Positions 7,715 through 15,582 of a stretch of DNA of 64,000 nucleotides are shown one piece after another. The notes beneath the pieces were generated by a model, which was given only the letters and a program-made list of their open reading frames with translations, was not told where the DNA came from and ran no database searches. The DNA is taken from the NCBI RefSeq assembly GCF_014205225.1, contig NZ_JACHNB010000001.1, positions 5,685,501 to 5,749,500 on the forward strand, in the 5' to 3' direction. Every line of letters begins with the position of its first letter. Position 1 is the stretch's first letter. Source of the stretch: Actinoplanes octamycinicus (GTDB taxonomy: Bacteria > Actinomycetota > Actinomycetes > Mycobacteriales > Micromonosporaceae). The position numbers were made by a program, and so were the translations under genes.

Positions 7715-8912
7715 CACCCCGCCGCCGGCGCCGCTGCGCGCCCGGCGCCGGTTCCTGCTCGGCCTGGTCACCGGCGCGGTGGTGATGGCGCTCGCCGGGC
7801 TGGGCGCGTCCACCTTCGTCAAGTCGCCGCAGCAGGCCGCCGCGGAGGCCGCCGCGCCGCCACCGAGCCTGATCACCGCGACGGTGGAACGCCGGATCCT
7901 GCGCGAGGACGTGGTGCTGCGCGGCACCGTGGAACCGGACCGGGCCCTCGAGGTCAAGCCGGTGCTCGGCAGCGGCCGCTCGGTGATCTCCCGCCGCGTG
8001 GTCAAGGCCGGCGAGCGGGTCGGCGCGGGCAGCGTGCTGGCCGAGATCTCCGGGCGGCCGGTCGTCGCGCTGACCGGGCGGGTCCCGCCGTACCGGGACG
8101 TGCACGCCGGGATGACCGGCTCGGACGTGAAGCAGCTGCAGGCGGCGCTGCGCGAGCTCGGATACGCGATCAGCGACCGGGCCGGGGTGTTCGGCGCCTC
8201 GACCGGGCGGGCGATCCGCCGGATGTACCAGGCCCGCGACTACGACCCGCCGCTGGAGGACGCGCCGGCGGCACCGGGCCCGGCCCCGTCGGCCAGCGCG
8301 AGCGCACCGGCCGTCACCCCCGCCAAGCAGGTCTACCTGCCGATGAGCGAGGTCTACTTCGTCAAGACGCTGCCGGCCCGGGTGGCCGCGGTCCAGGCCA
8401 CCCTGGGCGCCGAGGTGACCGGACCGGTCCTCACCCTGTCGGTCGGTGACCTGGTGGTGCGAGGCACGCTGCCGCCCGCCGACCGGGAACTGGTCGAGCC
8501 CGGCATGCCGGTGGAGATCTTCGACGAGACCGGCGGCACGAAGGCGCCCGGCCGGGTGACCACGATCGGCGAGCTGCGCCAGGGCGAGGGCTCGGAGACC
8601 GGCCACCCGATCACGATCAGCGCCACCGGCACGCTGCCGGCCTCGTTCGCCGGCCAGGACGTACGGCTCACCGTCACGTCCGCCACCACGGGCGAGGACG
8701 TCCTGGTGGTGCCGGTGTCGGCGATCTTCTCGGCGGCCGACGGCGGCACCCGGGTGCTGCGGGTGCGCGGCGACCGGCGGGAGCCGGTGACCGTGCGCAC
8801 CGGCGCGTCGGCCGGCGGATACGTCGAGGTCGACGGCGTCGGACTGGCCGAGGGCGACCAGGTCGTGGTCGGCGAGCGGACCGGTGGCACGGGCCTGGAC
8901 GGCACCGGGTGA
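7704..8912 (+). CDS. MacA-like membrane-fusion adaptor with peptidoglycan-binding domain
   Basis: The protein has 402 residues. A single membrane anchor lies at about residues 15-38 (FLLGLVTGAVVMALAGLG). A beta-rich lipoyl-like region follows (LREDVVLRGTVEPDRALEVKP), then a PG_binding_1 domain at about 135-180 (GMTGSDVKQLQAALRELGY), and then beta-barrel and membrane-proximal domains at the C-terminus (VLVVPVSAIF, VEVDGVGLAEGDQVVVGE). This matches actinobacterial adaptor proteins of MacB-type exporters, in which the peptidoglycan-binding domain replaces the coiled coil. GTG 7704 overlaps the lipoprotein gene, and its own stop overlaps the ATPase start by 4 bp. Confidence 0.87.
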   Translation: MDADTPPPAPLRARRRFLLGLVTGAVVMALAGLGASTFVKSPQQAAAEAAAPPPSLITATVERRILREDVVLRGTVEPDRALEVKPVLGSGRSVISRRVVKAGERVGAGSVLAEISGRPVVALTGRVPPYRDVHAGMTGSDVKQLQAALRELGYAISDRAGVFGASTGRAIRRMYQARDYDPPLEDAPAAPGPAPSASASAPAVTPAKQVYLPMSEVYFVKTLPARVAAVQATLGAEVTGPVLTLSVGDLVVRGTLPPADRELVEPGMPVEIFDETGGTKAPGRVTTIGELRQGEGSETGHPITISATGTLPASFAGQDVRLTVTSATTGEDVLVVPVSAIFSAADGGTRVLRVRGDRREPVTVRTGASAGGYVEVDGVGLAEGDQVVVGERTGGTGLDGTG

Positions 8913-9574
8913 CGCCGGTCGTCGAGTTCGCCGGTGTGACCCGGGCCTATCCCGGCCCGCCGCCGGTGCAGGCGTTGCGCGCCGCCGACCTGGTCGTCGG
9001 CGCCGGCGAGTACGTGGCGGTGACCGGCCCGTCCGGCTCCGGCAAGTCCACCTTCCTCAACGTGGTCGGGCTGCTCGACCGGCCGACCGCCGGCGTGTAC
9101 CGCCTCGACGGCATCGACACCGCCACCCTGCCCGAGCGGGACCGGACCGCGCTGCGCGGCCGGCGCATCGGTTTCGTGTTCCAGTCGTTCCACCTGCTCC
9201 GGCACCGCTCGGTGGTGGAGAACGTGACGATGGCGATGGTCTACACCGGGGTGGCCAGGCCGGCCCGGGCCGGCCTGGCGCTGGAGACGCTGGAGCGGGT
9301 CGGGCTGACCCACCGCGCGCACGCTCGCGCCGGCCACCTCTCCGGCGGCGAGTCGCAGCGGGTGGCGATCGCCCGGGCCCTGGTGAACCGGCCGTCGCTG
9401 CTGCTCTGCGACGAGCCGACCGGCAACCTGGACAGCGCCAGCGCGGCCGCCGTGCTCGCCCTGATCGAGGAGCTGAACGACGGCGGCCTGACCGTGCTGA
9501 TGGTCACCCACGATCAGCAGGTGGCTGGCCGGGCGCACCGCTCGGTCCTGATCAAGGACGGGATCCTGCGGTGA
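8909..9574 (+). CDS. MacB/LolD-type ABC transporter ATPase
   Basis: This 221-residue ATPase has Walker A GPSGSGKSTF, Q-loop VFQSFHLL, signature LSGGESQRVAIARAL, Walker B LLLCDEPTGNLD and switch His VTHDQQ. The FQSFHLLRHRSVVENV region is typical of the MacB/LolD/FtsE class, which powers mechanotransmission rather than substrate passage. GTG 8909 overlaps the adaptor stop, and its stop overlaps the permease GTG at 9571, so all three parts are coupled. Confidence 0.93.
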   Translation: MTPVVEFAGVTRAYPGPPPVQALRAADLVVGAGEYVAVTGPSGSGKSTFLNVVGLLDRPTAGVYRLDGIDTATLPERDRTALRGRRIGFVFQSFHLLRHRSVVENVTMAMVYTGVARPARAGLALETLERVGLTHRAHARAGHLSGGESQRVAIARALVNRPSLLLCDEPTGNLDSASAAAVLALIEELNDGGLTVLMVTHDQQVAGRAHRSVLIKDGILR

Positions 9575-10806
9575 GGCGGACGCCATCGGTGGTCCCGGCC
9601 ACCCGGCTCCGGCTGGCCGACGTGGTGGACGAGGCGGTCGCCGGCATGCTGGCCCGGCCCGGGCGGGCCGCGCTGACCGTGCTGGGCACCCTGCTCGGCG
9701 TCGCCGCATTCGTCACCGTGCTCGGCCTGACCAGCACCGTCGAGGGGCAGATCAGCAGCCGGTTCACCGCGCTGGTGGCCACCGAGGTGGTCGTGCAGGA
9801 CGGCGCCGAACAGGCCGCGGCCGGCGCCGAGCAGGCATTCCCGGCCGACGCCGAGCAGCGGCTGGCCGCGCTGAACGGGGTGCGCGACGCCGGGGTCTTC
9901 TGGGAGGTGCCGGACGTGGGCCGGGTCGCCGCCCGCCGCGCGTCCGCGGAGGACCCCGGCGAGCAGCTCCGGGTGCTGGCCGCCTCCCCGGGATACCTGC
10001 GGGCGATCCACGCGCACCTCGCCGCCGGGCGGCTCTTCGACGCCTGGCACGACCGCACCGGCGAGCGGGTCGTGGTGCTCGGCTCCGGCGCCGCCGGCCG
10101 GCTCGGCGTCACCTGGGTGGACGACCAGCCGGCAGTCTTCATCGGCGGGGCGCCGTTCGCCGTCATCGGGATCGTCGACGATGTGGACCGCAAGGCCGAC
10201 ACCCTGCTGAGCGTGGTGCTGCCGGCCGGCACGGCACGGGCGGTCTGGGGCGACCCGCCGGTCGGCGGCAGCATGTCCGTCCAGGCGATGATCGACACCG
10301 AGATCGGCGCGGCCCAGCAGGTCGGGGCGGAGGCGCCGCTGGCACTGCGGCCGCAGGACCCGGCCCGGTTCAAGGTGGTCACCCCGCCCGACCCGCGCCA
10401 GCTGCGCGAGGGGGTGAACACCGACCTGGGCACGCTGTTCCTGGCCCTGGCCGCGGTCTGCCTGGTGATCGGCGCGGTCGGGATCGCGAACACCACCCTG
10501 GTCGCGGTCCTGGAACGGGTCGGCGAGATCGGCCTGCGCCGCTCGCTGGGCGCCCGCCGGCGACACGTGGCCGTCCACTTCCTCGCCGAGTCCGGCACCC
10601 TCGGCCTGGTCGGTGGCCTGATCGGCACCAGCCTGGGTGTCGCCGCCGTGGTCGCGGTCGCGCTGTGGCGGGACTGGACGCCGATCCTGCACTCAGCCAC
10701 GGTGCTGCCCGCCCCGCTGGTCGGCGCCGCCACCGGCTTGCTGGCCGGCCTCTACCCGGCGTGGCGCGCGTCCCGGATCGAGCCCGCCGACGCCCTGCGC
10801 CGCTGA
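9571..10806 (+). CDS. MacB/FtsX-type ABC transporter permease
   Basis: This 411-residue permease has the MacB layout. A first membrane helix at about residues 30-55 (LTVLGTLLGVAAFVTVLGL) is followed by a large extracytoplasmic MacB_PCD domain (RVAARRASAED, ERVVVLGSGAAGRLG). Three C-terminal helices then form the FtsX domain (LFLALAAVCLVIGAVGIANT, VGEIGLRRSLGARRRHV, LVGGLIGTSLGVAAVVAVAL) ending PAWRASRIEPADALRR. With the ATPase and adaptor it should export a peptide or other product, or work on the cell envelope. The operon ends here; a palindromic repeat begins 11 bp later. Confidence 0.92.
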   Translation: MRRTPSVVPATRLRLADVVDEAVAGMLARPGRAALTVLGTLLGVAAFVTVLGLTSTVEGQISSRFTALVATEVVVQDGAEQAAAGAEQAFPADAEQRLAALNGVRDAGVFWEVPDVGRVAARRASAEDPGEQLRVLAASPGYLRAIHAHLAAGRLFDAWHDRTGERVVVLGSGAAGRLGVTWVDDQPAVFIGGAPFAVIGIVDDVDRKADTLLSVVLPAGTARAVWGDPPVGGSMSVQAMIDTEIGAAQQVGAEAPLALRPQDPARFKVVTPPDPRQLREGVNTDLGTLFLALAAVCLVIGAVGIANTTLVAVLERVGEIGLRRSLGARRRHVAVHFLAESGTLGLVGGLIGTSLGVAAVVAVALWRDWTPILHSATVLPAPLVGAATGLLAGLYPAWRASRIEPADALRR

Positions 10807-10817
10807 CCCGCGGACCT

Positions 10818-10930
10818 GGGCTGGTTGTCAGGGGTGCCTCAAGGCCCTTGAGGCACCCCTGACAACCAGCCCGTGCCGGGAGGCGCGCGGCGGTCCGCAG
10901 CCGGGATCGCCTCGCGTCCGGGGTGCCACG
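10818..10930. repeat. Dispersed palindromic element, copy 3 (core and right flank)
   Basis: The core is a perfect 27-bp inverted repeat (10818-10844 and 10846-10872) with a one-base centre, the same geometry as copy 1. The right flank keeps GCGCGGCGG followed 39 bp later by TGCCACG (10924-10930), as in copies 1 and 2. It directly follows the exporter operon and may serve as its terminator. The flank runs into a truncated NlpC/P60 gene. Confidence 0.75.
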
Positions 10931-11190
10931 ACTGCTCCGGGCTGCTCCACGCGGTCTTCCGCCGCCACGGCGTGCGGATCCCGCGCGACGCCCGGGACAT
11001 GGCCGGCGTCAGCGCCGGTCTGTCCGCCGCCGAGGCCCGGCCCGGTGACCTGGTGCCACTCACCAGGCCGGACACCGGCGTGCTCTACCACGTGGCGCTT
11101 GCCCTGGACCTGCCCCGGGCGCTCCACGTCTCCGAGCCGGACCGGGCCTGCGCCGACACCCGGCTCAGCGAGGCCCGGGAGGTCAGTTGA
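10916..11190 (+). pseudogene. NlpC/P60 (C40) peptidase, 5'-truncated remnant
   Basis: The open frame reads CHDCSGLLHAVFRRHGVRIP, then RDARDMAG, then EARPGDLVPL and YHVALALD. This is the catalytic half of an NlpC/P60 cell-wall peptidase, with the nucleophile Cys in DCSG and the His in YHVAL. Everything before the catalytic Cys (signal peptide and N-terminal domain) is absent, and the sequence runs directly into the right flank of the palindromic element. The 3' end overlaps the end of the chitosanase gene by 8 bp. It is probably non-functional, cut off by the repeat. Confidence 0.6.
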
Positions 11191-11980
11191 TGTGGAACGG
11201 GTCGCCGTAGACCTTGAAGTCGAGCGGGGTGTTCAGGTCGAAATTGCCGTTGTTCAGGAAAACGCGCTGGGCGGTGTCCACCCGTGAGGTGTCCGAATGC
11301 GCCTCCTCCTTCTTCATCTCGGCCACCCGCTCGTTCAGGAAAGTGTTCAGCCAGGTACGTTCGTCGCCGCCCTGGGCCGGCGGTTTCGCCTTGCGCAGGG
11401 CCCGGCTGCGAATGGCGCGCATCCCTTCGTAACCGTGCATCACCGCCGCGTCGTAATAGGCGAACTGGCCGAGCGCCCGTACCCCGTCCGCCTTTCCGTC
11501 GCGCACCGACGGGGTGAAGTAGACCCGGTCCCGTTCGGCCTCCTGAGCAGCCCGGAAGACCGGATCGGCGGCCGCCGTCCGCCAGTCCCGGGTGAAGTTC
11601 GGGTCGAGCCCGGAATGCGAATCCGTGCCGTTCACCCGGCGCAGCGCGGGCAGATACCGGGCGAGCACATTCGACGGTTTGGTGGCGGTGTACGCCTCGA
11701 CGAGGTCGAGCATGTCGCCGGTGCCGGAACAGAAACCGATGATGCCCGCGGTATATCCGCGGCCGTCGTCGATGTCCTCGATGTAGGCGAACTGCGCGCG
11801 CCAGTTCAGCGACGAGTTCTCGGCGGCCGAGACGATCTGCATGGCGACGTCTTTCTTCACCGGGTCGTCCAGGTTCTTCGGGGCGGTTCCGGCGCTGGCC
11901 GGCAGCAGCCCGACGGCCACGGCCAGGCCGGAGATGAGCAGGCCGATCGTGGCATAGGTGAGGGTTCTGGCGCGTTTCAT
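11183..11980 (-). CDS. csnA: Secreted GH46 chitosanase
   Basis: This 265-residue endo-chitosanase starts at ATG 11980, preceded by GGAGAG. A signal peptide runs to about residue 30 (LLISGLAVAVGLLPASA). The GH46 core follows: SAAENSSLNW carries the catalytic acid Glu54, and YIEDIDDGRGYTAGIIGFCSGTG carries Asp72. The 18-residue gap equals that between Glu22 and Asp40 of the Streptomyces N174 enzyme. ALGQFAYYDAAVMHG is the other signature. It hydrolyses beta-1,4-glucosamine links in chitosan outside the cell. It is divergent from the csnR-K operon, which should import the products. Confidence 0.93.
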   Translation of the reverse strand: MKRARTLTYATIGLLISGLAVAVGLLPASAGTAPKNLDDPVKKDVAMQIVSAAENSSLNWRAQFAYIEDIDDGRGYTAGIIGFCSGTGDMLDLVEAYTATKPSNVLARYLPALRRVNGTDSHSGLDPNFTRDWRTAAADPVFRAAQEAERDRVYFTPSVRDGKADGVRALGQFAYYDAAVMHGYEGMRAIRSRALRKAKPPAQGGDERTWLNTFLNERVAEMKKEEAHSDTSRVDTAQRVFLNNGNFDLNTPLDFKVYGDPFHIN

Positions 11981-12020
11981 GGCGCTCTCCATCCGTGGGG
12001 GGACGACGGGATGGGGAGCG

Positions 12021-12050
12021 ACGCTACGACTGTTAACTTGATTTATCAAT
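12021..12050 (-). promoter_or_regulatory. Chitosanase promoter with overlapping operator
   Basis: On the minus strand a -35 TTGATA (12049-12044) and a -10 TAGCGT (12026-12021) are separated by 17 bp. A perfect dyad, TTGAT-TT-ATCAA (12038-12049), overlaps the -35 box. The larger stretch ACTGTTA-N8-TATCAAT (12029-12050) is repeated with an 11-base spacer in front of the divergent ROK gene. This is what one expects of a repressor site shared by both genes. Confidence 0.6.
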
Positions 12051-12086
12051 AGGGGTCGATCGGTAAGATCGCACCCCGGAGCGCCC

Positions 12087-12147
12087 TTGACACGGGTCGA
12101 TGCGCGAGACCAGGATGAGCGAACTGTTAGTCAGTTTGCCTATCAAT
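12087..12147 (+). promoter_or_regulatory. csnR promoter and second operator
   Basis: TTGACA (12087-12092) and CAGGAT (12111-12116), 18 bp apart, form a vegetative-type promoter. Just downstream, ACTGTTA (12123-12129) and TATCAAT (12141-12147) repeat the two half-elements seen at the chitosanase promoter. A ROK repressor bound here would cover the transcription start, giving autoregulation. Confidence 0.5.
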
Positions 12148-12161
12148 CAAGGGAGCGCCCG

Positions 12162-13325
12162 ATGACCCGTCTGGCCGGCTCGTCCAAGCTGCTGCGCGCC
12201 ATGAACGAGAGCGCGGCGCTCGGGCACCTGCTCGACCCGGGCCTGCTCACCCGCTCCGACCTGCGCAAACTCACCGCACTCTCGATGCCGACGATCTCCG
12301 AGGTGCTGCGCCGGCTGACCGACGCCGGCCTGGTCACCGTGGTCGGGCACAGCAGCGGCAAGCCGGGGCCGAACGCGGAGATCTACGCCGCCAACCCGGA
12401 CGCCGCCTACGCCGTCGCGGTCTCGGTGCGCGACGTCGGCACCAGCGGCACCCCGTCGATCGCCGCCGCCCTCTGCGACCTGACCGGCGCGGTCCGTGCC
12501 CGCTTCGAGTCCCGGGTCGACTTCCTCACCGCCGACCCGGTCAGCACGCTGACCGAGGTGGTCGCGCGGTTGCGGGAGCAGGCCGCGGTCCCCGCCGACC
12601 GGATCCGCCACGTGCACCTCAGCGTGCCCGGCGCCTACGACCCGCGGACCGAGACCATCCGGCTCGTCGACGTGCCCGGGTTCGCCCGCCCCGGCCTGGT
12701 CCCGGAGATCGCCGCCGCGCTCGGCACCGACGTCAGCGTCGACAACGACGTGAACCTGGCCGCGGTCGCCGAGCGCCGGCGCGGCGCGGCCCACGACGCG
12801 GAGAACTTCGCCCTGCTCTGGCTCGGCCAGGACGGCCTCGGTCTGGCCATCGACATCAACGGCACCCTGCTGCGCGGCACCCGCGGCGCGGCCGGTGAGA
12901 TCGGCTACCTGCCGCTGCACTCGCCCAACCGCAAGCTCGACCTGCAGGACCTGTTCGGCGGCGGCGCGATCCTGGAGCTGGCCCACGAGCACGGGATCAC
13001 CGGCGAGAACCCGGCCGCGATCGTCGCCACCGCGGCGGCCGAGTCGCCGGAGTTCATCGCCGCCTTCGCCGACCGGGTCGTGGTCGGCCTGGCCGCCGTG
13101 GTCGCCGTGCTCGACCCGTCCCTCGTGGTGCTCGCCGGCCCGACCGCCCAGGCCGGCGGTGCCCCGCTGCTCACCGCCGTGAACGAGGCGTTCCGCCGGG
13201 CCGCCCCGCTGGAGTGCCCGGTCGCGGCCACCACCCTCGACGACGACGCGACCCTGCTCGGCGCGCTCGACGCCGGTCTCGCCGCGGTCCGCGAGGCCCT
13301 GATCACCGCCATCCGCGAAAGCTGA
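12162..13325 (+). CDS. csnR: ROK-family transcriptional repressor, CsnR-like
   Basis: This 387-residue protein has an N-terminal winged helix (RSDLRKLTALSMPTISEVLRRLTDAGLV) and a ROK sugar-binding domain (VDNDVNLAAVAERR, GAAGEIGYLPLH, ALLGALDAGL). ATG 12162 is chosen over earlier frames because GGGAG precedes it and the helix-turn-helix starts soon after. Its position, divergent from a GH46 gene and first in a binder/permease/hydrolase/kinase operon, matches CsnR of Streptomyces, which represses chitosanase and is relieved by chito-oligosaccharides. Unusually, the CxCGxxGC zinc motif of most ROK proteins is missing: the region after GEIGYLPLH has no cysteines. Confidence 0.88.
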   Translation: MTRLAGSSKLLRAMNESAALGHLLDPGLLTRSDLRKLTALSMPTISEVLRRLTDAGLVTVVGHSSGKPGPNAEIYAANPDAAYAVAVSVRDVGTSGTPSIAAALCDLTGAVRARFESRVDFLTADPVSTLTEVVARLREQAAVPADRIRHVHLSVPGAYDPRTETIRLVDVPGFARPGLVPEIAAALGTDVSVDNDVNLAAVAERRRGAAHDAENFALLWLGQDGLGLAIDINGTLLRGTRGAAGEIGYLPLHSPNRKLDLQDLFGGGAILELAHEHGITGENPAAIVATAAAESPEFIAAFADRVVVGLAAVVAVLDPSLVVLAGPTAQAGGAPLLTAVNEAFRRAAPLECPVAATTLDDDATLLGALDAGLAAVREALITAIRES

Positions 13326-13344
13326 CTGTTCTGTGAGGCGCACC

Positions 13345-14652
13345 GTGAACAAAAGGACCCTTCTTGCCCTGACCTCCACCGTTCTGCTGGCCGCCGCCTG
13401 CACCCCGGCGCCGAAGGAGAACAAGATCGCCGACCCGGGCACGCAGGTCTCCGGGACCGTCGAGCTGTGGCACTTCTTCACCGAGCGGGAGGCGGACGCC
13501 ATCCAGCAGGTGATCACCGACTTCCAGAACAGCCACCCGAACATCAAGGTGACCGTCAAACCCGGCCAGGACGACTCCAAGGTCACCCAGGCGATCGGCG
13601 CCGGGAACGGGCCGGACGTCGGGCTCTCCTACTCCACCGACATCGTCGGCAAGTTCTGCTCCTCCGGGGCGTGGGTCGACCTGAAGCCGTACATCGAGCG
13701 GGACAAGGTGGACCTCGCTGAGCTCAACGCGACGACCCGGTCGTACACCGAATTCGACGGCAAACGGTGTGCCATGCCGTTCCTCGCCGACGCGTACGGG
13801 ATGTACTACAACAAGGACCTGTTCGCCAAGGCCGGGCTCGCCGGGCCGCCGAAGACACTCGACGAGCTCACCGCGTACGCGAAGAAATTGACCGTCAAAA
13901 ATGCCGATGGGTCCCTCAAGACCGTCGGGTTCCTGCCGCTCTACGACTTCTACGAGAACGCGGCCGCGCATCTCGCGCCGGCCACCGGCGCCAAGTGGCT
14001 GACCGAGGACGGCAAGAGCGCGGTCGGCAGCGACCCGAATTGGAAGGCCCTGATCAGCTGGCAGAAGGACCTGGTCGACTGGTACGGCTACGACAATCTG
14101 ACGAAGTTCAAGGCCAGCCTCGGCGACGAGTTCAGCGCCGACAACGCGTTCCAGAAGGGCCAGGTGGCGATCAACATCGACGCCGAGTACCGCCTGGCCT
14201 TCCTCAAAGATCAAAGTCCGAATCTGCGGTACGGCGTAGCGCCGCTCCCGACCACCGACCCGGCCCGTTACGGGGGCGGCTACGTCACCGGCAACATCGT
14301 CGGCATCTCCAAGAACGCCAAGAACCCGGAGGCGGCCTGGGAGCTGATCAAGTACCTCACCACGAACGACACGGCGGTGATCAAGCTGGCCGGCCTGCTC
14401 AAGAACGTGCCGACCACGACGAGGGCGATCGCCGACCCGTCGTTGAACGCCGACCCGGACTTCAAGGCGTTCATCGACATCTTCAACAACCCGAACTCGC
14501 AGACCTCCCCGCCGTCCGCCTCCGGCCCGGCCTACCAGGAGACCTTCGGGCAGTTCCTGACCAGCTACCAGTCCGGCAAGGTGACCGACCTCGATCAGGG
14601 TCTGGCCACCGCCGACCAGCAGATCAACAGCGTCATGTCGCTGGGCGGCTGA
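13345..14652 (+). CDS. csnE: Chito-oligosaccharide-binding lipoprotein of ABC transporter
   Basis: This 435-residue solute-binding protein has a lipoprotein signal MNKRTLLALTSTVLLAAAC and a family-1 sugar-binder body: GTVELWHFFTEREADAIQQV, NGPDVGLSYS, FLADAYGMYYNKDLF and YVTGNIVGISKNAKNPEAAW. GTG 13345, preceded by GAGGCG, is preferred to GTG 13333. It should sit on the outer face of the membrane and deliver glucosamine oligomers released by the chitosanase to the two permeases encoded next. The ATPase is not encoded here; such systems usually share an MsiK-type ATPase encoded elsewhere. Confidence 0.9.
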   Translation: MNKRTLLALTSTVLLAAACTPAPKENKIADPGTQVSGTVELWHFFTEREADAIQQVITDFQNSHPNIKVTVKPGQDDSKVTQAIGAGNGPDVGLSYSTDIVGKFCSSGAWVDLKPYIERDKVDLAELNATTRSYTEFDGKRCAMPFLADAYGMYYNKDLFAKAGLAGPPKTLDELTAYAKKLTVKNADGSLKTVGFLPLYDFYENAAAHLAPATGAKWLTEDGKSAVGSDPNWKALISWQKDLVDWYGYDNLTKFKASLGDEFSADNAFQKGQVAINIDAEYRLAFLKDQSPNLRYGVAPLPTTDPARYGGGYVTGNIVGISKNAKNPEAAWELIKYLTTNDTAVIKLAGLLKNVPTTTRAIADPSLNADPDFKAFIDIFNNPNSQTSPPSASGPAYQETFGQFLTSYQSGKVTDLDQGLATADQQINSVMSLGG

Positions 14653-14655
14653 CCG

Positions 14656-15582
14656 GTGGACGCGGTCCGCCTGCGCCGGGGCCTGGTCACCTTCTCCTTC
14701 CTCGCCCCCGCACTGCTCGGCATCGGCATCTTCTTCCTCTATCCGCTGCTCTCCGCGATCTATTTCTCCTTCACCAAGTTCGATCTGCTCTCCGTGCCGC
14801 AATGGGTCGGGCTGGACAATTACCGGCACATGGCGGACGACCCGTTCCTGCTCCAGGCGGTGCGCAACACGCTGTGGATGGTGGTGGTCTTCGTCCCGGT
14901 CCGGATCCTCGGCGCGATCGGGCTCGCCATGCTCCTGGTGCGATTCAAAAGAGGAGCAGGCGTCTTCCGTACGATCTACTACCTGCCCGCCCTGGTTCCG
15001 CCGGTGGCCGCCACCATCGCGTTCGTCTACCTGCTCAAGCCGGGCACCGGCCCGGTCAACCATCTCCTCGAGATGATCGGCGTCGACGGCCCGCTCTGGT
15101 TCAACTCGCCGGCCTGGGCCAAGCCGTCGCTGGTCCTGCTCGGCCTGTGGGCGATCGGCGACCTGATGATCATCTTCCTGGCGGCGGTGCTCGGCGTCCC
15201 GGAGAGCCTCTACGAGGCCGCGTCGCTGGACGGCGCGAACGCCTGGCACCGATTCCGGTCGATCACGCTGCCGTCGATCCGGCCGGTGATCCTGTTCGCG
15301 GCGGTCACCGGCGTGATCTACACGCTGCAGTACTTCGACCAGGCGGCGGTGGCCGGCTCGATCGCCAGCGGGCAGGCCACCGTCGGCGCCGGCATCTCGC
15401 AGTCCTTCGGCTACCCGGAGGGCTCCACCTTCACCTATCCGCTCTGGCTCTACACCATCGGCTTCCGCTACAGCGCGCTCGGCTACGCCAACGCCCTGGC
15501 CATCGCCCTGTTCGTGGTCGCCCTGGCGGTCACCGTGATCCTGCTGCGCCGCGCCAAGGCGTTCTCCGGGGAGGAATCGTGA
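14656..15582 (+). CDS. csnF: Sugar ABC transporter permease, MalF-type
   Basis: The protein has 308 residues and six predicted membrane helices, beginning TFSFLAPALLGIGIFFLYPL. The cytoplasmic EAA loop reads YEAASLDGANAWHRFRSITL, the site that contacts the ATPase. It starts 3 bp after the binding-protein stop, and its own stop overlaps the next permease start by 4 bp. Part of the chitosan uptake operon. Confidence 0.92.
   Translation: MDAVRLRRGLVTFSFLAPALLGIGIFFLYPLLSAIYFSFTKFDLLSVPQWVGLDNYRHMADDPFLLQAVRNTLWMVVVFVPVRILGAIGLAMLLVRFKRGAGVFRTIYYLPALVPPVAATIAFVYLLKPGTGPVNHLLEMIGVDGPLWFNSPAWAKPSLVLLGLWAIGDLMIIFLAAVLGVPESLYEAASLDGANAWHRFRSITLPSIRPVILFAAVTGVIYTLQYFDQAAVAGSIASGQATVGAGISQSFGYPEGSTFTYPLWLYTIGFRYSALGYANALAIALFVVALAVTVILLRRAKAFSGEES

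Noticed and set aside
8884..10806. A 640-codon frame suggesting an ABC ATPase-permease fusion
   Set aside because: Its first part is Arg/Pro-rich shadow of the ATPase gene. The permease begins at GTG 9571, overlapping the ATPase stop.
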